64,000 nt of DNA from Isoetes taiwanensis (lineage: Eukaryota; Streptophyta; Lycopodiopsida; Isoetales; Isoetaceae). Each line of letters opens with the position of its first letter. The stretch's first letter is position 1. The translations under genes and the position numbers were made by a program. Where the stretch lies: NCBI GenBank assembly GCA_021234155.1, contig JAJEKV010000579.1:62001-126000 (forward strand), written 5' to 3'. Below are positions 46,250 to 58,196 of the stretch, piece after piece. The notes under the pieces are model-generated. The model was given only the letters and a program-made list of their open reading frames with translations, had not been told where the DNA came from and searched no databases.

Positions 46250-48660
46250 GTATAAACGTGTGCCACGCTAATGTAGGAGCTTGTTTGTAATTCTTGCGCT
46301 AATTTAGAAACTTGTGTCCGGCTTGTGCGACATGTTGATGTTTGCAGAAATGGACATGGTTTGATTTACTAATTATTTTGTTGTTGAAACTATATGCTAA
46401 CAATACCATCAATGTTAAATTGTCCAAGCACGGGCGAATTGAGTACACAACCCAATGTTTTATGGGGGTTGGGGGTAATAGAAAACCAAGCCCAAGACAA
46501 CACAAAGTTGGAAACACGGTAATGATAAACCCATCAAGGTTTCATATAACACTTATTATTGGCCATAATAACTTTGTTTGACAACTTTGTTTATAGGAGA
46601 GGCTTATGCATTGCTCTCTTTTAAATCATTAGCTAAGAAATATCTATTTACCAATACTAACTTATAATTTTGATTGTACATTAGCTAAGATATATTATTC
46701 TGCAAATTATATTATGCAGACCTATTTAGTCAGCATGTGTGCATTATCCTTAGCTGCATTGTGTAACATTGATGATACATGTGTAATATAGATCAGTACA
46801 TCAAGAATAGAAATGTAACATTGATCATGATGGTGGCGGATCATTTTCCCCGAACACGTGTATTTCTGTGTAGTTGCAATTCTTTGTGATCTTTGCGAGT
46901 GATGTATAATATCGAGGCATTATAGATCAAAGTTTAATGGCGATACATGGTACCCAAATCAAAATCTTGTGTTCGTTGAAGCGATAATTTCCATCGGTAA
47001 CCGGTTTGCTTCACATGGAGTTTTAAGGACATCCTTCCCTGTCTTCATAAAAGCATTTAATTGGCCTTGTAACCCTGCTTTAAAAGGCCAGACTTATTCC
47101 TCAAAGGCATGGTTGTCCTTGTTGACTCCAAAAACCCTGAAATGAATGTTCCACTTGAGGATTTCCATAACTAAGGTAGCGAATGCATCCATGTTTTATG
47201 TGAACATATTTTTGCAAATCTGTTATACTTGCGAAAGGAAAAGATGGTTAGCAACATGATAAATATGAGTGAGCACATACGTATTAAAGAAACGAGAATC
47301 TGGTTTGGCTTGAATAGCTATTTTGGGAAACTCCAAAGATAACATATTTTCTGCGTGGAATTTGAGATTGTGAGCCTTAGCTCTAAAAAGAGAAATTTCG
47401 CCGCTATCCTTGCCTAGCCGATCCACTTTGTTTTTTATGATTAAGAGCACCATAAAGAAAAGAGCTAGAAAGAGAATCGAAAAAGTGTAGTTCAGAAATC
47501 CATGGCGAAGCCGGTTGCCGGAAAACGTCTTAGAAGTCGGGCTTTGAAGAAAATGCTATGGAAGTGCCACGCCTGGGCTTGACATGCACCAGAGGCCGAG
47601 CTCTTTGTGCTAGGGTTTAAAGTCAAAAGTCGGGATGCCTTTCTTTCGATTAAAATTGCACGATCGATGCCCTTCTTCTTGTAACCCGGCTTCAGCGGCC
47701 AATGTAAATCCATAATGTGTTCATCCCCACCGTCGACTATTTGTGAGGGAAGGCCCTTAGATCCTCCGGACTAGAAGCATTTCCTTGCGGATCTGTGAAA
47801 AAAAGAGAAATATGTATAAATAGGTCCTCTACTTCAAATTAGAGCAGACAATTCCAGATATATGGAAAGCTCACGATCTTTGGAAACGTGGAAGGGGGTG
47901 GTTTCAACACACCTGCTACAATATATCTGCATAAGCCATCTCCTTTGGGATCAGAAGATATAGACTATCCTCCCACTTTGCCGCGAGTCAATAATGTTTT
48001 CTTTTCCCCAAGGAAAGTACACCTGGAAATATAGACCGTCACATTTGAGCTCACCAACATTGAAATAAGTGCCTAATAATGCACTTTCTCACCGATCCTT
48101 ATAAGCTCATTTGCTTCTCTTTAAATCCATGGGCACATCATGCAAATGCTAAAATCATATCACGGCTATAATTGGATCTGCATCTGCTATGTATTCATCT
48201 AGCAGCTCAATAAGATTCTGGCAATCAAGTAGCACAGTTTTCTGAAAACCCAACCATCTGGAAAAACAAAGTTTTCAGATCGACAATTGTTCTATTCTCA
48301 TCAATATAAATCCCCGCCCTCTAAACTTAATAATATAATTATACCTGCAGTAGGCCCAACAACTTTGCCATATTGTCATCATAGGTGGGGATAAACACAC
48401 CACTCGCCAAGAAAACTATGTGTAATCCATCCTACCATTTGCGAGGAATGATTCTGAAAGGACCTCAGATAACCCGGAATAAGAAGCAATATCTTGCAAA
48501 CCTGTAAAAAGAAGAAATATGCATAAATAGGACGCCTATTTCTAATCAGAGTAGGCATTTCCAGATATAATAAAAACTCACGATTTATGGATTCCCTTAC
48601 AGATCGATCAACTGGCCTGTGTAAATCCATAAGCTTTCAACTTCAACTGACCTGTGTACA

Positions 48661-48984
48661 TTGTGGTCTGGCATAGCAGAAGACTCATCTAACTGGTCGA
48701 AGGAGGTCTGGTGGCCATGGTTGGTTTCCAAATTAGAACAATGCAAGACCCATAAACTGCAAGAAATCATTGCACTGATGTGGTTCAAAGATCAGAACAA
48801 TGCTGAACAAAACCAACGGGCCAGACTTCGCAAATCAAAAAGAAGAAAAGAAAAACATACCAAAAGAATAAAATCGGGATCAAAGGCGGGGAGGAACCTT
48901 AGGGAAGTCCACCTTTCGGACGTGGCGCAAAGCGGCCTCTACGACTTGCGCCATAAGAAGGGCATGGGAAGCTCGAAAATGTGA
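48661..48984 (+). other. Uncharacterised open frame inside Helitron G
   Basis: 107 residues, Lys/Arg-rich in the middle (RARLRKSKRRKEKHTKRIKS). No family recognised; could be a captured gene fragment or chance. No other gene-like sequence was seen between 46250 and 49300. Confidence 0.2.
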
Positions 48985-49639
48985 CGGAACAGTAGAAAAA
49001 TTAAAAACCCTAATTTGTGCTCTGTTTTGCGTAATGAAGAAAGCGATTCCTCTTCTTGCCTCTTCCTCTTTATGTTCCGTCTTTTAGGCCTATTCGAAGT
49101 TATACGCTTCCATGTTTTCGCTTCCAGCCATGCTTAGCCCGGGAAAGACCTGCAAAAATCGGGCCGAGCTCGCGACCGCCCAAAGCTCTACACCGTTGAA
49201 ACCTAAAAAAAAAAAGGATGAGAAGAGAAGAAATCTTGGCCGTGCAATGTCGATGGATCTCACCGCCCAAATTAGAATTTTGGGTCCAACACTTACACAA
49301 TAACATTATAATATAAGATAAGATATATTGGACAATGATGAAGCTATAAAAGTGATAATGTGGAGGACTTACCTCTATTTCATTGTATCATACATCAGCG
49401 GGTTAAGACATCATCTCCCAGCACAAACTTGTACAGATGGATGCTCCTTATTCCTCAAGAAAAAATTCGATTATACAGGTCCATAACAATGCTCATTGTG
49501 GTCCATCAAGTGGACAGAAATTACATCTTTTTTTCGAAAAAAAAGAGAGCATGAAATTATAGCCCCAAATGGTAGGCTTTTTCAAAGCGAAATATTGAGT
49601 CGATCCAATTGACTACACTGCCATCCAAATATTGAGTCG

Positions 49640-49928
49640 ATCCATCCCCGGCTCGATTCCGTTCATTTTTTTTGGGCTTCAATTGGCCCAACTCTGATCA
49701 AATATGGTATACTCTTATTCCATCTTTCTCTATTATGTGAGAAATGGAACTTTTTGAATTATCATCAATTATAAAATAGAGGCAAAGCATTTGTGATCAA
49801 AATCAAATGGGATTTAATATGATACTACTTATAAATACTCTTTGCAAAAAATCTAGGATCAATATAAACCAAGCAATCCTTACCAGTCTTGGCTGCATGT
49901 GACACATATCATAGGCAACATGATGAAG
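49640..49928 (+). repeat. Dispersed repeat, uninterrupted copy of 15270-15905
   Basis: Contiguous here, and split by a LINE fragment in the other copy. It joins the DIRS-like fragment exactly after CATAGGCAACATGATGAAG. Confidence 0.8.
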
Positions 49929-51240
49929 TATGTAGATGATTTCATTTTTGCAGTGGCTCCTAAACATTTTTACTTCTCGCGTGCTTTTGTTCTTCAGGCC
50001 TTTACCTCCGTTGGGTTTGTCATTGCTCCGCATAAGTGTCAACCTGAGTTTTCCTTTGAGGTGAAGTTCCTAGGATTTGTGGACAATTCTTCGACAGGAC
50101 TCAAATATATTGCACCGCAGCGCCGTCAAAAGTTTCTGGATTTGGCCAAGTCACTTTCCTTGGAGTCTAGGGTGCCTGCCCATAAACTTGCTTCTTTCTT
50201 GGGTATGATTGCTTCATTCAAGGCGGTGTTTGGCCCTTTTTGCAAACTTCTTAGTTTTGAACTTTTGAATCTTTATGTTTCCATTGCCGCTTGGTCCCAG
50301 TTCGTAAACTTGAGTCCACTTGTTGTTGTTGAGTTAGCCTATTTTCTTGAGCTCCATGCTGTTAACTTTGCTGGGAAGTGTCTATTTGCATATGGAGATT
50401 CCTTGAATTGCTTCTACATTTTGAATAAAGGGGGTTCGCAGATCCCAACCCTTCATTGGTTGTGTCTCCAAAACTTCACATTATGTCTTCGTCATAACAT
50501 CATCTTAAAGCCTGCTTGGATTCCCCATAGCCTCAACCAGTGGGCCGACTATTTGTCTAAGCTCAGGGATTTTGACCATTATAGTTTGATGCTCGAGGTT
50601 TTTTGCATCATTGATCTAGCATGCGGACCCCACCCCATATCCTACCTAGGTTCAACTGTTGGCACCCTATCCCAGGGGATCCTTGCCCTCCCGATGCTAC
50701 TCTCTCATTCTTGGAATGGTGCAGTAACTATTGCTTCCCCCCACCAGCCTTGACCTTCAAAGCTTTTGCGTTTGCCAGAGCCTGCAAAGCCAATTGCACC
50801 CTGGTGGTCTTTCATTGGGAATCAGCTCCATGGTGGCCAGCCCTACACGATGATGCTGGAAAATGGGGTTCGAAGATTGTAGACCACTTGTATTTTCCTG
50901 ATGGTGGTAAATTAAAGGTCTTGTACCTAGTACATCCTCTAAGTTGCCGTTTTGGAACCTGTCAGGCCCTATTATTGCGCTTCGAGTTATGAATACTAAT
51001 TAGGTGAGTTTGTGCTCTTGCAGATGTTTTTTTTTTTCAGAGTTTTGGATAATGCTGGATGGTGATGATGAGTTTCTTAAGTTGAAGAGTTGTTTTCAAT
51101 AGTTTTTGGTGTCTTCTAGATCTAAAAGCACTTTCAGGGGTTATCAGCATGCTTGGAACATTTTTAAGAATTGGTGCAAGTCTAAGAACCTGGTTTTCCT
51201 ACCTGCACAGTCCTCTTCACATCGCTTCTTACTTCCTTTT
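49929..51240 (+). mobile_element. DIRS-like retrotransposon fragment (RT, RNase H, start of tyrosine recombinase)
   Basis: The open frame starts at the RT catalytic YVDD motif (49929-49940), so the fragment lacks the N-terminal part. RT thumb-like sequence follows (KFLGF, LASFLGMIASFK), then RNase H with AYGDSLNCFYILNKGG and WIPHSLNQWADYLSK. After a frame change near 50700 comes the conserved block typical of DIRS elements (VPPP-like PPPALTFKAFAFARACKA, then CTLVVFHWESAPWWPAL). At 51122 begins a tyrosine-recombinase core-binding segment (STFRGYQHAWNIFKNWCKSK), cut off at about 51240. The first ten residues of the 284-residue frame come from the adjoining repeat. Truncated at both ends and not functional. 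Confidence 0.85.
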
Positions 51241-51319
51241 CTAAGAATAAATTGCCTGTTCTTATTAGAGTTAATATGATGCTTTCATCAGTGTATCTCT
51301 TTGTCAAACTTAAGGCCAA
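51241..51319 (+). repeat. Third copy of the cyclodeaminase 3' flank, 79 bp
   Basis: Matches 12412-12483 (CTAAGAATAAATTGCCTG to AAGGCCAAGGTGAT) with an 8-bp addition. It is joined directly to the repeat shared with 41040. Confidence 0.85.
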
Positions 51320-51690
51320 GGTGATTGAGTACCGATAAATGCTTTTAAGAATTTACAATAATTTGTGGCAGGCGAGACCCCCTTGGATGCTTTCGAATAG
51401 ACAATACATGATTGAAGAACTTCATCCAAATCCTTTTCCATGTAGATCATACGAGTGAAAATGGTTAAATTATGACTTCTGCTTCTTTTGTTTTCTTCTT
51501 CGTATCAGAAAAAACATATTCCACCTTCGTAGAATATCTACAAAGCATCTACATTTCAGCTTATTGTTCTTTGAAAAAAAAAAAATCTATGGAAATGGTA
51601 TTAGTCCTTAGGTTTTTTCAGAGGCATTGAGAAGTTATAGTTTTTTCAGAAAACATGATATCCTTAGGACAACTAGCACTAATGCAGGCT
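51320..51690 (+). repeat. Dispersed repeat, copy of 41040-41420
   Basis: High identity to 41050-41410, with one extra 40-bp segment near 51405-51445. Confidence 0.85.
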
Positions 51691-51714
51691 TGGGGTAAAG
51701 GAAGGAAGGAAGGA

Positions 51715-52610
51715 AGTATATTTTAACGTCCACGGAGGCCAACTGGCCTATGAGACGGTTTTACAATATAGAGGAAATTTTCCAAACACAAAATAAAACC
51801 ACAGAAACCCTGTACAATGTGTCTCTATCACAGTATCCTGCAGCTCCTGCTCTGCAATATCCGACATATTCACAATGTGTTGATAGTCTATAGACCATCT
51901 TGCGAACCATCCCCTACAATGCTCTTGCCACACTCTCTTCAGACGTTGCGGCCCGTGTGCCAATAACAGAGTCGGGGGAGGAAGACGTTGTGCATCCATT
52001 TCGTCAACCTTATGGAAATACGCAAGGTGATTGCGATAGCGTATCGTTGTTAGGGCCAAAAGCCGATCTCATACAACAAAATTGGATAAGGCACCTTGTG
52101 TCCTTGGCCTTTAGGTCAGGTATGTCGGGAAAGCCTATACGCACCCTCTCTAGCTTATCCCAAGTACCCTTGCTAATCGGTGGCCCCGGACCTCTACCCC
52201 ATCTGGTAATCTTGGTTCCACGAGTGCTTTCGAGCGGTGTGCTAACTGCGTGCCCAATCGCGGAGATCTATTACGTGTGACTATCTATTTTGCATTGCAT
52301 CTAGGGCTTTCCATCCCGCGCTGACCCTTCTTTCCACATAGTCATCCCATAGCATGTTAGCAGATAAATCGATTCCCAGATACTTAAAGGTCCTTACAGC
52401 TTCCATCCTTTGGCCTCTGTAATAGAAGTCACGGGATATCATCTTTTCTTGTGACGGGATTGGCAAGCGGCTTGGTTTTCTGGCTGGTTGGTATCATTCT
52501 GCTATATCCGTAATTGGTGGAGAGCATCAAATGTTCACGCATACTCGGGTACGTATGGGATAATAATCCCAGATCGTCTGCATAAAGCACAATTTCATTA
52601 AAATGGGAAA
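51715..52610 (-). mobile_element. 5'-truncated LINE, 3' end of reverse transcriptase ORF
   Basis: Minus-strand frames carry the RT catalytic motif (EIVLYADDLGLL; YADD at 52573-52584) and, in the next frame, FKYLGIDLSANMLW followed by RRVSAGWKALDAMQN, typical of non-LTR polymerase after the palm. The C-terminal part continues to about 51748 (RVWQEHCRGW, RYRNHLAYFHKVDEMD). The minus-strand 3' end runs into a (TTCC)n tail at 51720. Frameshifted and truncated upstream. Confidence 0.8.
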
Positions 52611-53014
52611 TTTCGTGATTCCAATTAGCAATGAAAATCTTTTTTTGTTCATTTTATGCCATTTTTTTAAGCAATTATGGCGCCATTAAGAAAAAATATG
52701 TCTCTAAAGTGTCATTTATTGGCGCCATCAAAAAGACTAACACTGCATATAAAGAAGCTAAAGAAACGTAACTTCACAAAATTAGTTAAAATTTCCAAAT
52801 TCATAGATTTGCAAATCAAAATTTTTGCCACAATGAGGCAAGGACTTGGAAGGAAGTCATTTTACAAAAGTATTATTGTACAATTTAATATTACAATCAC
52901 ACAAAATTCGGTGGTTCGGATCGGGATCGGGTTACGCATGAGGATCGGGTGTTCCACATCGGGATCAGTTCCGTGATCGCCAGGGGCCATGGCTAGAAGA
53001 AGCACCCATAGGAT

Positions 53015-55910
53015 CTACACGAAAGTTCTCAAACGCCGTGGCGGTGAAATTGGGATCATTAAGCATGTCGGATCGAATTGTGCGTTCCTAATCGCATCAT
53101 AGTCCACATCGGGTGGAGCTTCAGGCATCTCTGTATTTGGTGGATCTACAGCGAAGAAGAGCGGCACCTTTTGTCTCCGTAGGAACAGTGCGATGATAGG
53201 ATTCAAGAGGCGGTCAAGCCTATCAAGAATCCCCCTTAGGCACTCCTGCTTAACCGGGTCACTTTCGAACACAATGCAAAATCTTTTATTCAGCAATGAA
53301 GCCCAGCCAAAAGAACCACAGGAGAAGTAATCAAACACCCCTGTTCCTGGCGGTACCATTTTCTGCACGAGGTAGGAGCATGTGGCAGGCCCCAGCTGGT
53401 TTCTCATGATTAAGTCCCTGGCAAGCCTTGCCGGTGACATTGAATCTGGTTGTTCTTGAGCTTCCTTGCCATAGTCTCGGTCTCCCCCTCTTCGTCTTCT
53501 TCGTTAGGCACAGGAACTGGTGGCAGTTCTTGAGGATGATCGTTGAAGGGGAATTTGAGGTCAATTTCATTGAGAGGATGACCTGCAGTGGCCTGAATTT
53601 TTGTGGCGTACACCAGTGCATGGACCTCCTGAACTCCTGGGGGAGCCGGATTTTTGTACTCGTCCTCATACATGCCAATGAAAACTCTGGATCTGGAATC
53701 TAGATCATCCAACACAGATGAAATCAAGAAGTTGTGCTCTGGCCTTGCGAAGACCACTATCCAGAAAAGAATCATTTGTGGTGTTCTTCTGTTGTATCAA
53801 AGAAATTAGAGAGAGTGGTCTTGTCCCACATTGGAGTGATGGCTCTAGTGTCCGGGGCTATCAAAGGAGGCTGAGTACGGGATTGCAAACAAATTGCCCC
53901 TCATTGTCCGGTAAGTTCAACCGCGAAGCGGAAGTCTTGATTATCCTCCCTCGCAAGACAAAGATTGCGTATATATTTTGCCAAAGGCGGTGGTACGCGT
54001 TCAAAAACGCCTTCCTTGGTCACGCCAACTTCAACCCACTTACTATGCGGGGTGGCCATGGAAATCAGTGTCCTCTCGAAGCCCACCACGGCAGACACTT
54101 AGATCGATGAAGGATTTAAACTTCCTGAGGAAAATTATCCCTCACATATTCAAAAATCTCCTTCTTCAAGAGCGATAAAGATCGTAGTGTCTTTGCCCTT
54201 GTCTTGAAGAAGTGCTTACTATAATATAATCGGAGGTGACCTTCACGTAGGTATTCCCATCCGGCACCTCCGGAATAAAAATCCGGCAGTCTTCATAGTC
54301 CATACCCGCATGCACCTCGTAGGGTCGGTGAAGTAGTCGGACTCTTTTGCCCGATTCACTGGGTAATAGTGTCATCCCTTATTATCCGTTAGCTTGCAAG
54401 ATTTCCACAAGTTCCATAGGGACACGAATAGCTGAAAAATATCCTCGGCATGAAGACCCACCTGGCTGAAATCCTTCGGTGCTTACCATGCATGGTAACT
54501 TGCAAAAGCCCGATCTTATTTGGAAACAACAAGAAGTTAGTATTGAATGCAAAGCGATTATGGCGTGGCGCTATTTATTGAAATGGCGCGCTATTTTCTC
54601 GGAAATGGCCGCCGGCCGCCATTTGTGGGAGGAAATGGCACCACGGCGCCATTTGCTAATCTAGCAGAAAATTAAAACACGATGTACCTTGTATGGTTCT
54701 GGCGAGATTGCCCCCAGCGTCGATGGATCGGGCTTCCCGCAAAAAGAGCATATTGTTGCCGCTTGGGTGGGTTATTTTATCAATGAAAGCTCCTTGAAGA
54801 TAGTCTTGGCAGCGATATCATTGACTTCACAACCGGTAGCCGCATGCACTCTTGCTCGTCCACCGTGCTAGACAAGACTTCGGCAATTCCGATACTCATA
54901 AATCTTTGCCATTTGTTCTTGGGACTTCATTTGTGCGAGTCTTTTTTACATACAAAATTGAGCGGCCATATGAGAATGATTGCCATTCACTATGTAAAAA
55001 TGCATCCCCATGAGGTCATCCTCAGTTTTCCAAGGATGTAGTTTCTTTGTGAGGGGATTGAATGGAATCACGTCCGCAGGAGTGAACACCGGATGTGGAT
55101 CTCTTTGAAAGGATTCCACTAAGGTCTTCACGTGCTCCATATTTCTTGGCCTAGATGTCAGATTTGCGGGTCCTTGATATAAATTTTGAACACGTTTATT
55201 CGTTTTATAAATGTGATGCCCAGAGGAAAAAGATGCCGGTGGTCAATGATCTTCTGTAACGTGTTCTCTGCCGTCTTCTCCTCCTCTGATCTTTCCACCT
55301 TAAGATTTGCAGGCACCTCGAGCAAGTGCTGAGCTATTCTTAAGGTTAGCTTCTTTGGCTCTGCCTTCTTAATGGGGACCCTTTTGGCCGGTGTGCCCAT
55401 TGGAATCTTGGATATGTGGTGGGCTTGGAGGAACTTCACCACCACTTCAATGGGACTTGGAGTCCGAGTCTCTCTCCCTCATTTTTTAGGTGTTCTCTCC
55501 TTCTCGGAGGTCCCGGCCTGTGCTTCTTCTTCTTTTTCCCTTCTATTGCCTCTGATTCCCTTTCCTCTCTGTCCTTTTCCTGTCCCGCCTGTTCTTCCTT
55601 CCGCTCTTTCCCGTCCTTTTCCTTGTCTTTCTTGTCTTTCTTCTTCCTGTCCTTCCTTTCTTTCTTTTCCTTTTCTTTCCTTTCCTTCTTCTCTTTCTTT
55701 TCGTTATCAGGATCTTCGTGATCCTTTCTCTTCACTTTCCCCTTGTCCCGTAGCCTTTTCCTTGCTCGGCTTCTGGGTCAACTTCCTCGATAGCGGATGA
55801 GGGAGTCTTTTTCGAGGTGCAGTTGCGGTACCCTCCTTAGGTTTTGTCTTCTTCACCTTCGCGGATTTCAGCCGCGCCCGTGTCCACAATGGCGGGTAGT
55901 TTACCATTGG
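53015..55910 (-). CDS. Possible ParB-like / DNA methyltransferase-like protein, broken
   Basis: Minus-strand order: basic N-terminal segment (55907-55707); long Lys/Glu-rich tract (55735-55436); a segment with VNGNH (54976-54990) after PFNPLTKKLHPWKTEDDL, reminiscent of the ParB/sulfiredoxin 'V-D/N-G-x-H-R' loop; WDK near 53826, where beta-class methyltransferases have sequence after motif IV; VVFARPEHNFLISSVLDDL; and VFDYFSCGSFGWASLL then FCIVFESD (53338-53260), resembling methyltransferase motif I and the following acidic residue. ParB-methyltransferase fusions are known in bacteria and phages. A clear DPPY was not seen (the site reads APDTRAITPMWDK). Many frameshifts. Family assignment is tentative. 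Confidence 0.4.
54580..54654. repeat. Three palindromes of the AAATGGCGCCA type
   Basis: Variants at 54580-54596, 54603-54624 and 54633-54654. Each is AAATGGC, a centre, then GCCATTT or a variant. The middle one is built around GCCGGC and is perfectly symmetric. Confidence 0.85.
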
Positions 55911-56199
55911 GCTAATGCCTTGACAACCCAGATGAAATAGAGTTCTTCGACTCGTTCAAACGATTGCGAAGAATCATATAACCCCTCAAGATTTCTTGTG
56001 GACCACTGATATCAGCTTCTTCAAAACTGTTGTATGATGGTAGAGCCCGGCCTTGCTTTCTCGCCCGAACCGGCTACATTTGCGATACTAGCGGATTATT
56101 ATTGTGGGATCATAGAACTTCCGGTCCACATAGTAGACTATTATTCTGGCTGCCGCGGTGTCTTCTGAGACCACCTGATCAATCTTTCGCCCGCGCTCT

Positions 56200-57400
56200 T
56201 GCTAGTCAACCTCATGTTAACCAAGATACCCTATTTGGTAAATTTGGGCTACGGGCCCGGTCTCTTTTATCAGCCAATGAGCTCTCTTCTGATCTCCTCT
56301 TCGAGACACTAGAGGTGGAGGGGCTGCATTATTTCCATGCACCCGGTTCCTATCATGTCGGCATGATAGTCTGGTGGGATTGAAATTGTGTTTACGAACG
56401 TAGCAATACGGTAAGCGAAGAAGCATCATTAACAAAGGCATCAATGACTCGGATTTGAAACTAGTAGGCGGACCGGGGACGACCAAGCAAATGTAGGCCG
56501 CCATGGCCCATTTGCATCTGGCTGTACCTAAGCACATGGAAGCGGTTAGCATCGTTTATTTCGAAGGAGATCCAATCGGAAACAATCAAACAATATACCA
56601 AGAACAATCAACCCAAATGTAGGATAATAGACATCGAATGGCGCGATGGCGCCATTTGCAAACAACAAGACCCTAATGTAAGACAATAGGCATCAAATGG
56701 CGCGATGGCGCCATTTGCCAACAACAAGATCATTTGCCAACAACAATAGCCTAATGCAAGCTAATGAACATTAAACGGCGCCATGACGCCATTTGTCAAC
56801 CACAGGTCCCTAATGTAAGCTAATGGACATCAAATGGCGCGACGACGCCATTTCTCAACAACAAGCCACTAGTTCGATTAGACATCAAATGGCGCGATGG
56901 CGCCATTTGCCAACAACAAGAGCCTAATGTAAGCTAATGGACATCAAATGGGCGACGGCGCCATTTCACAACAACAAGCCACTAGTTTAAGACTAGACAT
57001 CAAATGGCGGGATGGCGCCATTTGCCAACAACAAGAGCCTAATGTAAGCTAATGGACATCAAATGGCGCCATGGCGCCATTTGCCAATAACAAGAGCCTA
57101 ATGTGCTAATGGACATCAAATGGCCGCGGGCTTTATTTATCAACCTAGACCCAAATTCAGCAACAAGATTGAATGGCAAATGTATTTCGCCAAAGGAAGT
57201 TAATGCAAGTAGATGACATACCTCAGGTGCCTTTGCAAAGGCGGATGACATACATTCGAAAGTAGCTCCAATTGTCCACTTCCATTTTGAGCCTTTGAAT
57301 TTGGCCCGAAACGGTGTGTAGCTTGGATGGAGTGAGGCGATGAACTGTGGGGAAATGGCGCCGGAAAATACTAAAAACAGAGGGCGAAACAAGGCTCCTG
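56200..57400 (-). other. Upstream region of the minus gene, containing the palindrome array
   Basis: A minus frame at 57039-57392 (MFRPLFLVFSGAISPQ...) and another at 56217-56552 could be 5' exons of the methyltransferase-like gene with the palindrome array as intron, but splice sites were not confirmed. No known domain was recognised. Confidence 0.25.
56630..57140. repeat. Tandem array of nine 55-60-bp units, each with a 22-bp palindrome
   Basis: Each unit is CATCAAATGGCGC-centre-GCGCCATTTG, then CCAACAACAAG and a tail. Tails alternate between CCTAATGTAAGCTAATGGA and CCACTAGTTTAAGACTAGA types for part of the array, a two-unit higher-order repeat (units at about 56828, 56883, 56942 and 56998). 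The best palindrome is at about 57060. Confidence 0.92.
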
Positions 57401-57800
57401 GAGGCGCTGGGCGCTAGGCGCTGGCGAGTAGGCGCTGGGCGCTGGCGGCTAGGGTCGAGGCGCTGAGAGCTGGAATCCGAAACGAAAGCGCAAATGAGGT
57501 CCTCCAGAAAAACAATGGGGCATAACTAACTTTGGCCGGTGGAGTCATTGCACCACAAAGTGGGGCAGCTAGGGGCGGAGCCGCCCAGCGCCCATGCCCA
57601 TGCTCGCCCATGCCCGGGCCGACGCCATTGGGGTCCAAAGTGGCATGCTATGCCATGCCGGGCGGTCCAGTCGCCCATGCCCGCCCAAAATTGAATTTTG
57701 AAATTCGAATATTTCCCGCCCTACCGCCCGCCCGCCCAAATTTGAACATAGAATTCAAAAATCCCGCCCGTAATTTGAAAATTTGCCACCACAAAATTTA
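57400..57800. repeat. GC-rich short repeats between the divergent genes
   Basis: GGCGCTGGGCGCTAGGCGCT words (57402-57465) are followed by CCATGCCC/CGCCCATGC words (57585-57690) and CCCGCCC plus AATTTGAA-type words (57690-57800). This may be a promoter region for both units. No TATA box was assigned. Confidence 0.6.
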
Positions 57801-58196
57801 AAATTCCCGCCCGTAAATTAAAATTTGTTGCCACTTGTCCAAAAGTCGAATGGTCCGCTTTTAAAATTGTACTTTGCATTTAAAGCTCCCTCTTTGTCGC
57901 CGTTCTCCCTCTTATACCATACCATGCCACGACGCAGACGTTTTAGGCATGGTCCAGCGCTTTCAAATCCGCCTCTTTCGTTTGCCGCATAAAGGCGATA
58001 AGGCGCTTTTTTCAGCGCCAGAGGCGTAAACTTTGCAAAGGCGATGCGTCTTTGTCGTCAGCTTTTCTTCTTGGCTCCCGTAAATCCCTGGTGATTCTTG
58101 GCACTTTCTTCTTGGCCTTTCGGTTCTCTGCTAATTCATCTCTTTGGGATTAGCTTCTTTTTCTGTTCCATCTCTTTGCCGAAAGTACATACCACC

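Larger units (their letters stand above)
45734..49318 (-). mobile_element. Helitron G, inserted in the 5' end of Helitron F
   Basis: 3' end CTAG at 45734-45737 and perfect hairpin GCCCAGC-AAC-GCTGGGC in element orientation (45745-45761). 5' end ACATTATAATATAAGA to 49318. It sits between the terminal A of Helitron F and T49319. Unlike E and F it has no polypurine tract. The 3.6-kb interior contains an internal duplication (near 47800 and 48500) and short frames, none recognised. It may be captured non-Helitron DNA. Confidence 0.85.
42184..49323 (-). mobile_element. Helitron E, outermost of three nested Helitrons
   Basis: Its 3' end (minus strand) is at 42184: CTAG, spacer, hairpin GCCCAGC-AAC-GCTGGGC (42195-42211), preceded by A42183. 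Its 5' region before 43666 matches the 5' end of Helitron D over 120 bp but stops at ACATTATAATA. The missing last five bases, TAAGA, lie at 49319-49323, directly after the inner elements, and are followed by T49324. The element proper is thus 42184-43666 plus 49319-49323, about 1.5 kb, mostly a polypyrimidine tract. Confidence 0.88.
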
